Below, one piece after another: positions 7,834 to 14,827 of a DNA stretch of 64,000 bases. Every line of letters starts with the position of its first letter. Position 1 is the stretch's first letter. The notes below the pieces were generated by a model. It was given only the letters and a program-made list of their open reading frames with translations, was not told the origin of the DNA and made no database searches. The DNA lies in assembly GCA_044226485.1 (NCBI GenBank), contig JBGAGY010000008.1, positions 124,001 through 188,000 on the forward strand, given 5' to 3'. The translations under genes were made by a program, and so were the position numbers. Origin of the DNA: UBA6663 sp044226485. Its GTDB lineage: Bacteria > Chloroflexota > Anaerolineae > Anaerolineales > UBA6663.

Positions 7834-9138
7834 ATGGTCCGCCCGATGCGTAGGCTTCTCTTGATCACAGCGTCGTCGCCCGAGATCCTGCGCGTGCGCC
7901 GGGCACGCGTCCTCAACTTCCAGCAGATCACGATGCCCTACCTCGCGGCGTTCGTCCCACCCGGCTGGGACGTGCTTCACGTCGACGAGGCCGTGACCCC
8001 GGTCGACGTGACGACGCCGGTGGACGTGGTCGCAATCACGTTCCACACCCCAAGCGCCCCGCATGTGTACGAACTCGCCTCGCAGTTTCGAAGCCGTGGC
8101 GTTCTGGTGGCCCTTGGCGGCCCGCATGTCACGCTCGTGCCCGAAGAAGCTGCCGAGCACGCTGACGTGATCTTCGTCGGCGAGGCCGAGCAGACCTGGC
8201 CGGCGTTCCTGCAAGACGTCGAGTCGGGCCGACCCGCGCGTCGTTATCAACCCGAGACGCCGCCGTTGCTCGAACACGTTCCGATGGCGTGCAAGGAGCA
8301 CTACCATCGGCGCGACCTGACGGCCGGGCGGCTGTTCGCCACGCGCGGCTGCGCTTTTGATTGCGAGTTCTGCGCGCTCGTGCCGATGTATCAGCGCCGC
8401 GTGAGACGGCGCCCGGTCGCACAAGTCGCCGCCGAGTACGCCTCGTTCAAGGGCAAGGTCATCATCTTCTGGGATGACAATCTGGCGAACGACCTCGACT
8501 ATGCCCGCGAGCTCTGTCGAGCCATCGAGCCGCATCGGAAGTGGTGGAGCAGCCAGGCCAGCCTGCATGCCGGCCGCGACGAGGCGTTTCTCGAACTCGC
8601 CGCTCGCAGCGGCTGCAAGCAGTTGTTCCTTGGACTCGAATCCGTTTCGCAGGCCAGCATGAACGGGGTGGGCAAACGCTTCAACCGGGTCGACGACTAT
8701 GCCCGGATCATCGAGCGCATTCATGCTCACGGCATCGCGGTGCAGGCCGGGATTGTCTTCGGTTTTGATCACGACACCGAAAGCGTCTTCGACGAGACGA
8801 TCGCGTTCCTTGAGGGCGTGGGCGTTCAGAACGCGACCTTCAACATCCTCACGCCTTACCCGGGCACACGGCTCTTCAAGCGCCTCGAGGCAGAAGGCCG
8901 GATCCTGTCGCGTGATTGGGCGCGATACAACGGGCGCGACGCCGTCGTCTATCAACCCAAGCTGATGAGCGCCGAAGCGCTTCTCGACGGCTATCGTCGG
9001 GCGTACAGGCGCTTCTACTCGGCCGGGAGCATCGCGCGACGGATGGCTCGCTCGCCGGTGGGGCTATGGTGGACGCTGCCGCTCAACGTCGCCTACGCGG
9101 CCGCCGCCCGGCGTGAGTCGCTGCCTGCCACGCCCTGA
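7834..9138 (+). CDS. Radical SAM enzyme with N-terminal B12-binding domain
   Basis: Numbering from ATG 7834, residues 1 to about 140 form a cobalamin-binding-type Rossmann domain (LLLITASSP, VDVVAITFHTPSAP, VALGGPHVTLVPEEA, ADVIFVGEAEQTWP). The radical SAM core follows, with the cluster motif C173-x3-C177-x2-C180 in RGCAFDCEFC. Further markers are IIFWDDNLAND, LFLGLESVS and NILTPYPGTRLF. The N-terminal DxHxxG motif of true B12 ligation is not evident, so this is the B12-domain/MiaB-like subgroup that includes BchE- and HpnJ/HpnP-like enzymes. An in-frame start at 7642 would lie inside the IS element; 7834 is preferred because GAGGATGAGG precedes it. Reaction unknown. Confidence 0.85.
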   Translation: MVRPMRRLLLITASSPEILRVRRARVLNFQQITMPYLAAFVPPGWDVLHVDEAVTPVDVTTPVDVVAITFHTPSAPHVYELASQFRSRGVLVALGGPHVTLVPEEAAEHADVIFVGEAEQTWPAFLQDVESGRPARRYQPETPPLLEHVPMACKEHYHRRDLTAGRLFATRGCAFDCEFCALVPMYQRRVRRRPVAQVAAEYASFKGKVIIFWDDNLANDLDYARELCRAIEPHRKWWSSQASLHAGRDEAFLELAARSGCKQLFLGLESVSQASMNGVGKRFNRVDDYARIIERIHAHGIAVQAGIVFGFDHDTESVFDETIAFLEGVGVQNATFNILTPYPGTRLFKRLEAEGRILSRDWARYNGRDAVVYQPKLMSAEALLDGYRRAYRRFYSAGSIARRMARSPVGLWWTLPLNVAYAAAARRESLPATP

Positions 9139-9291
9139 TGCATCACCTGCTTTTTCCCATCGGGTCACATCAGCGAATCACGCAGCCAAAGCGCGAGATC
9201 GGAGTGGCGTCGGCCATAGCTTATTCAATGGCGGTGGCGGGCAGAGAACCGTGGCATACTAGCGGCACTGGGCCGTCCAGGGGGAAGAGCG

Positions 9292-9852
9292 TTGTCGACC
9301 GCCATCAAACTGTATTTCAGCTTTGCCTGTCAGGGCAGCTACCGAGCCCATGCCTGGCTTCGTGAGACCGGCCGTGATCTCGCAGTGGAGTGGCGCCCCT
9401 ATGCCATTCGCACGCATGGCCAGATTGATTACTGGGGCCAGGCCTGGTACGCGGCTGATTCCGAATTGCGCGGCTTCATTGCCGCCGAAGCGGCAGCCCG
9501 CCAGGGCTCCCGGGCGGCCACGGCCTTCCGAGCGGCCCTCTTTGAAGCCGTCCACGATAACGGGCTCGATCTCGGCGATGAGCGGACACTGCTCGCAGCC
9601 GGGCGGCAGGCGGCGCTTGACCTTCCACGCTTTCAGGCGGATTGGCAGGATCCGGATCTCATGAAGGCGATCCAGGCCGGTCAACAGCAGGCCATCGAAA
9701 ACCCTGGCGTCTTCGGCACACCCACCATGGTCTTTGCTGATGGACGTGTGGTGCAGGTCGAACTCGCCGGCTCCGTCACCGGGCCTGAAGCCAGGCGCCT
9801 GCTCGAGCTCGTCATGGATCCTACAAAGGCGCCGCCCCACGCGCGCTCCTAG
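9292..9852 (+). CDS. DsbA/FrnE-like thioredoxin-fold protein without CXXC
   Basis: The 186-residue protein begins KLYFSFACQGSYRAHAWL, the position where DsbA/FrnE proteins carry the active-site pair; here a single cysteine is followed by Q-G-S, so disulfide exchange of the normal kind is unlikely. A helical insertion follows, and the cis-proline loop is clear as GVFGTPTMVF. This arrangement is shared with 2-hydroxychromene-2-carboxylate isomerases and glutathione S-transferase kappa-like proteins. The TTG start is supported by AGGGGGAAGAG a few bases upstream. It stands alone, 92 bases before a quinone oxidoreductase gene on the same strand. Confidence 0.8.
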   Translation: MSTAIKLYFSFACQGSYRAHAWLRETGRDLAVEWRPYAIRTHGQIDYWGQAWYAADSELRGFIAAEAAARQGSRAATAFRAALFEAVHDNGLDLGDERTLLAAGRQAALDLPRFQADWQDPDLMKAIQAGQQQAIENPGVFGTPTMVFADGRVVQVELAGSVTGPEARRLLELVMDPTKAPPHARS

Positions 9853-9943
9853 CCGACTGAAAGACGAACGCGGAGGGTCCCTGCGACGGATGGGCACCGG
9901 CCCGTGGGCCGGCTCCGCACCCTTTTGGATGGAGGACTCATCG

Positions 9944-10888
9944 ATGTCGTCGATACAGGCCGTGGTAGTCGATCCAAACGCGCCGGGGCGATTGGCGTTG
10001 CAAACCGTCGACGCTCCGTCGCCCGAACGAGGCGAAGCCCTGGTCCGGGTCAAGGCTATTTCGTTGAATCGCGGCGAGGTGAACCGCGCGCTGACTGCGC
10101 CCGAGGGCACGCGCATTGGCTGGGACTTCGCCGGCATCGTGGAACGCGCCGCTGTCTCGGGCGCGGGCCCCGTCGAGGGCAGTCGAGTGGTGGGCATGCT
10201 CGGAACGGCGGCCTGGGCCGAGTTGATCGCAGCGCCGGCCACGTCGCTCGCCGTTATACCGGAGGCTGTCTCGTTCGCACAGGCTGCGACCTTGCCGGTG
10301 GCAGGGCTCTCGGCCCTCCATGCGCTCGAACGCGGCGGCGTGGGCATCGGACGAAACGTGTTGGTCACCGGGGCCACCGGCGGTGTCGGGATGTTCGCCA
10401 TTCAGCTGGCCCGCCTGGCGGGTGCTCGGGTCGTGGCGCTCGTGAGACGCTCCGATCAGGCTGAGCTGGTTCGGGCTGCCGGAGCCCATGAAGTGGCGAT
10501 CGGAGACCACGGCGAAGCCGCAGCGGACTTCGGACCTTACGACACGATCGTGGAGTCCGTCGGCGGCGCGGTGTTGGGTGGGGCGCTCGGCCTGCTGACG
10601 TACGGCGGAGTCTGCGTATCTCTCGGCGTCTCGGCATCTGCGCAAACCGCCTTCGACGCTCGGCGCTTCTTCGCCTCCGGCGGTCAGCTGTACGGTTTCC
10701 TGCTGTTCAACGAAATCGCCCGCCGGCCGATCGCGGCCGATCTGGGCCGGCTGTTGGCGCTCGTGGCCGACGGTCGCTTGCGAACCCCGATCGAGATCGA
10801 GGAGGACTGGACTCGCGTGGGCGTCATCGCCGAAGGATTGAAGCAACGGCGCTACATCGGCAAGGCCGTGCTGCGCGTCGGGTCATGA
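9944..10888 (+). CDS. Zinc-independent quinone oxidoreductase (MDR superfamily)
   Basis: A 314-residue medium-chain reductase of the QOR class. The N-terminal domain carries VKAISLNRGEVNRAL and WDFAGIVERA; the nucleotide-binding motif is VTGATGGVGMFAIQLARLAG, with VALVRRSDQAELVRAAGA following. The catalytic and structural zinc ligands of alcohol dehydrogenases are absent, as expected for NADPH:quinone reductases. The ATG at 9944 is preceded by GGAGGA at a good distance; longer in-frame starts have no such site. The acetyltransferase gene starts 6 bases after the stop, so they are probably one transcript. Likely role: reducing quinones or reactive carbonyls. Confidence 0.88.
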   Translation: MSSIQAVVVDPNAPGRLALQTVDAPSPERGEALVRVKAISLNRGEVNRALTAPEGTRIGWDFAGIVERAAVSGAGPVEGSRVVGMLGTAAWAELIAAPATSLAVIPEAVSFAQAATLPVAGLSALHALERGGVGIGRNVLVTGATGGVGMFAIQLARLAGARVVALVRRSDQAELVRAAGAHEVAIGDHGEAAADFGPYDTIVESVGGAVLGGALGLLTYGGVCVSLGVSASAQTAFDARRFFASGGQLYGFLLFNEIARRPIAADLGRLLALVADGRLRTPIEIEEDWTRVGVIAEGLKQRRYIGKAVLRVGS

Positions 10889-10894
10889 GGATGG

Positions 10895-11470
10895 ATGATG
10901 TTCGCTGTGGGCACGCGAACGACGTTGACCGATGAGTTGACTGCCATCCGCATCGGCCTCCCGCAGGCCGATGCGCTACGGCGACTGGCCATCGACACGT
11001 ACGCCGATACCTTCGCACACCTCAACACGCCCGAGAACCTGCAGGCGTATCTCGACTCTGCTTTTCAACCAGATCGAGTGGTGGCCGAGCTCAGCGACCC
11101 CCGTAACGCCTTCTTCTTCATCGAGAAACGCGGGGTGGTGATCGGCTACCTCAAACTCGTCGACGACGTGGATGCCCATGACGACACCATCCCGGTGATC
11201 GTGCGCGAGAAGCCAGCGCTTCTGATCGAGCGCTTCTATGTCGTCAAAGAGCATCACGGGACGGGCATCTCGGCTACCCTCATGAAGTTCTGCGTCAGCG
11301 TCGCGAGATCGATGAGCAAGCAGATCGTCTGGCTGGGTGTCTGGGAAGCCAATCCGAGGGCAATCGCGTTCTACACAAAACAGGGGTTCGCGCTCGCCGG
11401 CACCCACGCCTTTGTGATGGGCGATGACGCCCAGACCGATTACTGGATGGTGCTCGAGATCGGCTCATAG
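10895..11470 (+). CDS. GNAT-family N-acetyltransferase (PaiA-like)
   Basis: The 191-residue protein has the acetyl-CoA motif as HHGTGISATLMKFC and the downstream IVWLGVWEANPRAIAFYTKQGF block, which closely resembles PaiA-like spermidine/spermine acetyltransferases. The segment LLIERFYVVKEHHGTG is typical of that group. It sits 6 bases behind the quinone oxidoreductase gene. Substrate specificity for polyamines is a family-based guess only. Confidence 0.85.
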   Translation: MMFAVGTRTTLTDELTAIRIGLPQADALRRLAIDTYADTFAHLNTPENLQAYLDSAFQPDRVVAELSDPRNAFFFIEKRGVVIGYLKLVDDVDAHDDTIPVIVREKPALLIERFYVVKEHHGTGISATLMKFCVSVARSMSKQIVWLGVWEANPRAIAFYTKQGFALAGTHAFVMGDDAQTDYWMVLEIGS

Positions 11471-11823
11471 GCACCTCCAAGCGCATCGGTCTCATGACGC
11501 ATTCATCCGATATTTGTAGTCGATTCTTGCTGCTGGATAGGGTCCTTGATATTCGGCTGAGACGATCTTCATTGGGGACCTTAGTCCCAGTTCGCGGGTG
11601 CGTTTGACACCCGTATTGGCGATACACTAGACGCAGCGACCTCACCCCCGCTGGTCCAGACAATGCGCCGAAGGTCCATCCACACCATCCGGCCGTTCGT
11701 CCAATCACGAGGTTGGGCCGCTCTGGTCTTCCGGAGTAGCCTCAAGGAGGGCTGACTCTATCTGCGCACTTCTCGGCACGCTACGGCCGGGAGGCGTCAC
11801 TCGCTTGTCCACAGAGGTGAAGC
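11471..11823. other. Intergenic region upstream of the receiver gene
   Basis: 353 bases without a gene. Two adjacent small hairpins are visible: GGGAC/GTCCC with a CTTA loop (11575-11588) and CGGGTG/CACCCG with a 7-base loop (11595-11613). A TTGACA at 11604-11609 overlaps the second hairpin and a TACACT follows after only 13 bases, too short for a standard promoter. Neither hairpin is followed by a T-run. This region probably holds the promoter of the downstream receiver gene, but I cannot place it. Confidence 0.4.
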
Positions 11824-12231
11824 ATGGCCGCGAATCTGATGCGCATTTTGATCGCAGATGATCATGCCATCGTGCGCAAAGGTTTGCGGGAGATCCTGCG
11901 CGAAGAGGCCACCGACGCCTATGTGGACGAAGCCAACAACGGGCGCGAGGCGCTCGACAAGGCCCGATCCAGCGATTGGGATGTGATCATCCTCGACATC
12001 ACGATGCCTGGTATGTCGGGGCTGGAAGTGCTGCGCAAGATCAAGGACGACAAACCCGATCTCCCCATCATCATGTTGAGCATGCACTCGTCGACGAGTT
12101 TCGTGACGGCCAGCCTGAAGATCGGCGCGAACGGGTACCTGACGAAGGAAAGCGCGCCTGAGGAATTGATCGAAGCCATCCGCACCGTGACGACGGGCAG
12201 CACCTACGTCAGCCGGAGCCTGCGCATTTGA
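11824..12231 (+). CDS. Receiver-only response regulator of NarL/FixJ ancestry
   Basis: The 135-residue protein is a complete receiver domain: acidic pocket ADDH (D12, D13), phosphoacceptor D58 in VIILDITMPGMSG, the switch residue in IIMLSMHSS and K108 in GYLTKESAPEEL. The linker AIRTVTTGSTYVS is where NarL-type regulators continue into the LuxR helix-turn-helix, but the gene ends there with TGA and no HTH is visible downstream in any frame. It is therefore a stand-alone receiver. A close paralogue, cut at the same point, lies at 24746-25171. Kinases of the HisKA_3 class, such as the one at 27669-35018, are the usual partners of NarL-type receivers. Confidence 0.9.
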   Translation: MAANLMRILIADDHAIVRKGLREILREEATDAYVDEANNGREALDKARSSDWDVIILDITMPGMSGLEVLRKIKDDKPDLPIIMLSMHSSTSFVTASLKIGANGYLTKESAPEELIEAIRTVTTGSTYVSRSLRI

Positions 12232-12250
12232 AACGCCTCTCCCCGATCGA

Positions 12251-12278
12251 TTGACACTGCCTCCGTTACCGCTATGAT
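12251..12278 (+). promoter_or_regulatory. Sigma-70-like promoter of metY
   Basis: A perfect -35 TTGACA (12251-12256) and -10 TATGAT (12273-12278) are separated by 16 bases. Transcription would start near 12285, giving a leader of about 100 bases before the metY ATG at 12386. This is the cleanest promoter match I found in the window. Confidence 0.65.
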
Positions 12279-12291
12279 CAGGGCACTTCGA

Positions 12292-12362
12292 GCGGCATCT
12301 TGTCGGTCTGCCCATTTGCTCGCTGATGCCGCGACATGGTGAGGCCCACGCCCCGGCTTCAC
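12292..12362 (+). promoter_or_regulatory. Two-hairpin leader of metY, possible cis-regulatory RNA
   Basis: Within the predicted 100-base leader, GCGGCATC (12292-12299) pairs perfectly with GATGCCGC (12325-12332) around a 25-base loop. GTGAGGCC (12339-12346) pairs with GGCTTCAC (12355-12362), with one G-U pair, around CACGCCCC. The sequence does not match a SAM riboswitch class I know. A methionine- or SAM-responsive role would suit the gene but is inference. Confidence 0.35.
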
Positions 12363-12385
12363 GCACAAAGGCCAACGACACGCTC

Positions 12386-13684
12386 ATGACGACCGAACAC
12401 ACCTTCGGCTTCAACACGCGCGCGCTGCATGCCGGGCAACGACCCGATCCGGTGACGGGGGCGCGGGCGATGCCGATCTACCAGACCACGAGCTACGTGT
12501 TCGAAGACACCCAGCACGCGGCCAACCTGTTCGCGCTGCAGCGCTTCGGCCACATCTACACCCGCATCATGAACCCGACCACGGCTGCCTTCGAGGAGCG
12601 CGTCGCCTCGCTCGAGGGCGGGGTCGGCGCGCTCGCCACCGGCAGCGGCCAGGCCGCCCAGTTCCTGACCATCGTCAGCCTGATGAACGCCGGCGATCAG
12701 ATCGTGGCCAGCAAGACCCTCTACGGCGGCACGATCACCCAGTTCGACGTCACCCTGCGCCGGCTCGGCATCGACACTGTCTTCGTCGACCCCGACGACC
12801 CGGATGCCTTCGCGAAGGCGATCACGCCGCGCACGCGCGCCGTGTACGCCGAGACCGTGGCCAACCCCAAGATCAACGTGATCGACCTCGAGGCCCTGGC
12901 CCGGGTCGCGCATGAGCACGGCCTGCCGCTGGTGATCGACAACACCTTCGCCACGCCTTATCTGTGCCGGCCGATCGAGTGGGGCGCTGACATCGTCGTG
13001 CACAGCGCCACCAAGTTCATCGGCGGGCATGGGACGAGCATCGGCGGCGTGATCGTCGACAGCGGGCGCTTCAAGTGGGACAACGGCAAGTTCCCGGGCC
13101 TGACCGAGCCGACGCCCAGCTACAACGGCATCCGCTTCTACGAGACCTTCGGCGACTTCGCCTGGATCATGAAGGTGCGGGTGGAAGCGCTCCGCGACAT
13201 CGGCGCGGTGCTGAGCCCGTTCAACGCCTTCCAGTTCCTGCAGGGGCTCGAGACGCTCGGGGTGCGCATGCGCCAGCACGTCGCGAACACGAAGGCGGTG
13301 GTGGAGTTCCTGGCCGGGCATGAGGCCGTGGCGTGGGTGAACTACCCGACGCTGCCGGACAGCCCGTACCGCGAGCTGGCGCGCAAATACCTGCCGCAGG
13401 GTCCCGGCGCGGTGCTGACGTTTGGCATCCGCGGCGGGCTGGAGGCCGGGCGGCGCTTCATCGAGCGTGTGCAGCTCTTCAGTCACCTGGCCAACATCGG
13501 TGACGCGAAGTCGCTGGTGATCCACCCGGCGAGCACGACCCATGCGCAGTTGAGCGAGGCCGAGCAGGCCGCGGGCGGCGTGACGCCGGACATGATCCGG
13601 CTCTCGATCGGGTTGGAAGACATCGAGGACCTGCTCTGGGATCTGGATCAGGCGCTGCGGGCGGCGACGCAAGCAGACGAATGA
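12386..13684 (+). CDS. metY: O-acetylhomoserine sulfhydrylase
   Basis: A 432-residue Cys/Met-metabolism PLP enzyme. Visible markers are the N-terminal FNTRALHAGQRPD, substrate loop YTRIMNPTTAAFEERVASLE, the cofactor region VIDNTFATPYLCRP and the PLP lysine in VVHSATKFIGGHGTS. The insert KWDNGKFPGLTEPTPSYNG and the tail HPASTTHAQLSEAEQ distinguish O-acetylhomoserine sulfhydrylases from cystathionine gamma-synthases. It makes homocysteine from O-acetylhomoserine and sulfide. An ATG at 12326 would extend the protein by 20 residues into the leader hairpins and is rejected. A CoA-binding protein follows 53 bases downstream. Confidence 0.93.
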   Translation: MTTEHTFGFNTRALHAGQRPDPVTGARAMPIYQTTSYVFEDTQHAANLFALQRFGHIYTRIMNPTTAAFEERVASLEGGVGALATGSGQAAQFLTIVSLMNAGDQIVASKTLYGGTITQFDVTLRRLGIDTVFVDPDDPDAFAKAITPRTRAVYAETVANPKINVIDLEALARVAHEHGLPLVIDNTFATPYLCRPIEWGADIVVHSATKFIGGHGTSIGGVIVDSGRFKWDNGKFPGLTEPTPSYNGIRFYETFGDFAWIMKVRVEALRDIGAVLSPFNAFQFLQGLETLGVRMRQHVANTKAVVEFLAGHEAVAWVNYPTLPDSPYRELARKYLPQGPGAVLTFGIRGGLEAGRRFIERVQLFSHLANIGDAKSLVIHPASTTHAQLSEAEQAAGGVTPDMIRLSIGLEDIEDLLWDLDQALRAATQADE

Positions 13685-13701
13685 CGAGGGACGAATGACG
13701 A
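13676..13701 (+). repeat. Tandem 12-bp direct repeat at the metY stop codon
   Basis: GACGAATGACGA occurs at 13676-13687 and again at 13690-13701, separated by GG. The first copy includes the metY TGA stop. A third partial unit (GACGAAGG) runs on from the second copy. It may be an intergenic repeat family or a local slippage product. Confidence 0.6.
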
Positions 13702-13737
13702 AGGTTGGACGGCTGGCACTTTTCGAGGCAGAGCACC

Positions 13738-14229
13738 ATGGCTAAGGTCATCGACACAGCGGCGGAGCGGTTGGAGATCCTGGAGCGCTATCGGCGGATC
13801 GCGATGGTGGGGCTGAGCGGGAACCCGTATCGGCCGAGCCATTTCGCCGCGATCTACATGTTGGCGCACGGCTACGACGTGACGCCCGTGAACCCGCGTG
13901 AGAAGCAGATCCTGAACCGGGTGAGCTACCCCAGCCTGACGGCGCTGGTGGCGGTTGACCCGGGCGCTGTGGAGCTGGTGGACATCTTCCGCAACCCGGC
14001 GGACGTGCCGCCGATCGTGGACGAGGCGATCGCGGTGGGGGCGAAGGTGATCTGGATGCAGTTGGGCGTGGTGCATCCGGAGGCGGCCGAGAAGGCGGTG
14101 GCAGCGGGGTTGGACGTGGTGATGGATCGCTGCGTCAAGATCGAGCACGCGCGCTTCTTCGGCGGCCTGAACGCTGTCGGCCTCAACACCGGCGTGGTCA
14201 CGGCACGGCGCAGCCGGTTGAGGTTATAG
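13738..14229 (+). CDS. CoA-binding domain protein (YccU-like)
   Basis: A 163-residue protein consisting of one CoA-binding Rossmann domain, like E. coli YccU. Visible elements are IAMVGLSGNPYRPSHFAAIYM (glycine-rich loop and helix, quoted across the junction), VTPVNPREK, VELVDIFRNPADVPPIVDEA, AKVIWMQLGVVHPEAAE and the conserved end VMDRCVKIEHARFFGG. It binds CoA or a related nucleotide; the function is unknown. In many bacteria this family neighbours metY, as here, which hints at a role in sulfur amino-acid metabolism. The ATG at 13738 is preferred to an upstream TTG because the family begins near this point. Confidence 0.88.
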   Translation: MAKVIDTAAERLEILERYRRIAMVGLSGNPYRPSHFAAIYMLAHGYDVTPVNPREKQILNRVSYPSLTALVAVDPGAVELVDIFRNPADVPPIVDEAIAVGAKVIWMQLGVVHPEAAEKAVAAGLDVVMDRCVKIEHARFFGGLNAVGLNTGVVTARRSRLRL

Positions 14230-14358
14230 CAAAGACCGCGTCAGCGGTGCATCGTCGTGGTCAGGCGAGGGCGCCCTCGAACTGCCATCCTGCGGCAGGC
14301 AATCGCCAATCGTGACCTGCGGTTTGCCGCCGGCCATCCACTATTCAAAGGTCTGTCT

Positions 14359-14751
14359 ATGAGTGTGATCCATCGTTTCACCGGAGAAACAAACGCGCTG
14401 AACTGGGAGGGCGCGACGCATCGCGAGTACGACGCGCCGGGCGTGGTGGGGGCGTCGGGCAAGGTGTTGATCGGGCGCGACGATGGCGCCGACCACTTCG
14501 TTTTCCGGTACTTCAGGGTCCTGCCGGGCGGGAACACGGTGCTCGAACATCACCTGCACGATCATGGTGTCCTGATCCTGCATGGTCGGGCGCGCGTCAG
14601 GCTCGGAGAAGCGTTCTACGAGGTTGGGCCAAACGACCTGGTCTACATCTCGCCAAACGACGTGCACCAGTTCCACGCGCTCGGCGATGAACCGCTGGGC
14701 TTCCTGTGCGTCATCCCCAACAAGGACAAGCTATTAGCTGCGAAGGCTTGA
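14359..14751 (+). CDS. Small cupin-domain protein
   Basis: A 130-residue single cupin. The metal-binding first motif is VLEHHLHDHGVLILHGRARV and the second is YISPNDVHQFHALGDEPLGFLCVIP; histidines are present, while the usual glutamate of motif 1 is not. Such proteins bind a divalent metal and may be dioxygenases, isomerases or sensors. AAAGG lies ten bases before the ATG. It is followed by the convergent dioxygenase-hydrolase gene. Confidence 0.8.
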   Translation: MSVIHRFTGETNALNWEGATHREYDAPGVVGASGKVLIGRDDGADHFVFRYFRVLPGGNTVLEHHLHDHGVLILHGRARVRLGEAFYEVGPNDLVYISPNDVHQFHALGDEPLGFLCVIPNKDKLLAAKA

Positions 14752-14827
14752 GGCTTACAGGGCATCGCCGCGGCAAAGGACCGGCAGGGTGAACAATCCC
14801 CGGTCCTCTGAGCGCGCCTTCAACGGT

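Noticed and set aside
9734..9943. N-terminal extension of the quinone oxidoreductase frame.
   Set aside because: It overlaps the DsbA-like gene in another frame; GGAGGA before ATG 9944 marks the real start.
11604..11628. TTGACA followed by TACACT upstream of the first receiver.
   Set aside because: The 13-base spacer is too short for sigma-70, and the -35 overlaps a hairpin.
12359..13672. Minus-strand open frame of 437 codons opposite metY.
   Set aside because: metY is unmistakable on the plus strand; the antisense translation is Arg/His/Val-rich with no family pattern or ribosome site.
13705..13737. Upstream TTG start for the CoA-binding protein.
   Set aside because: It adds 11 residues not found in the family and lies in the repeat region; ATG 13738 fits better.
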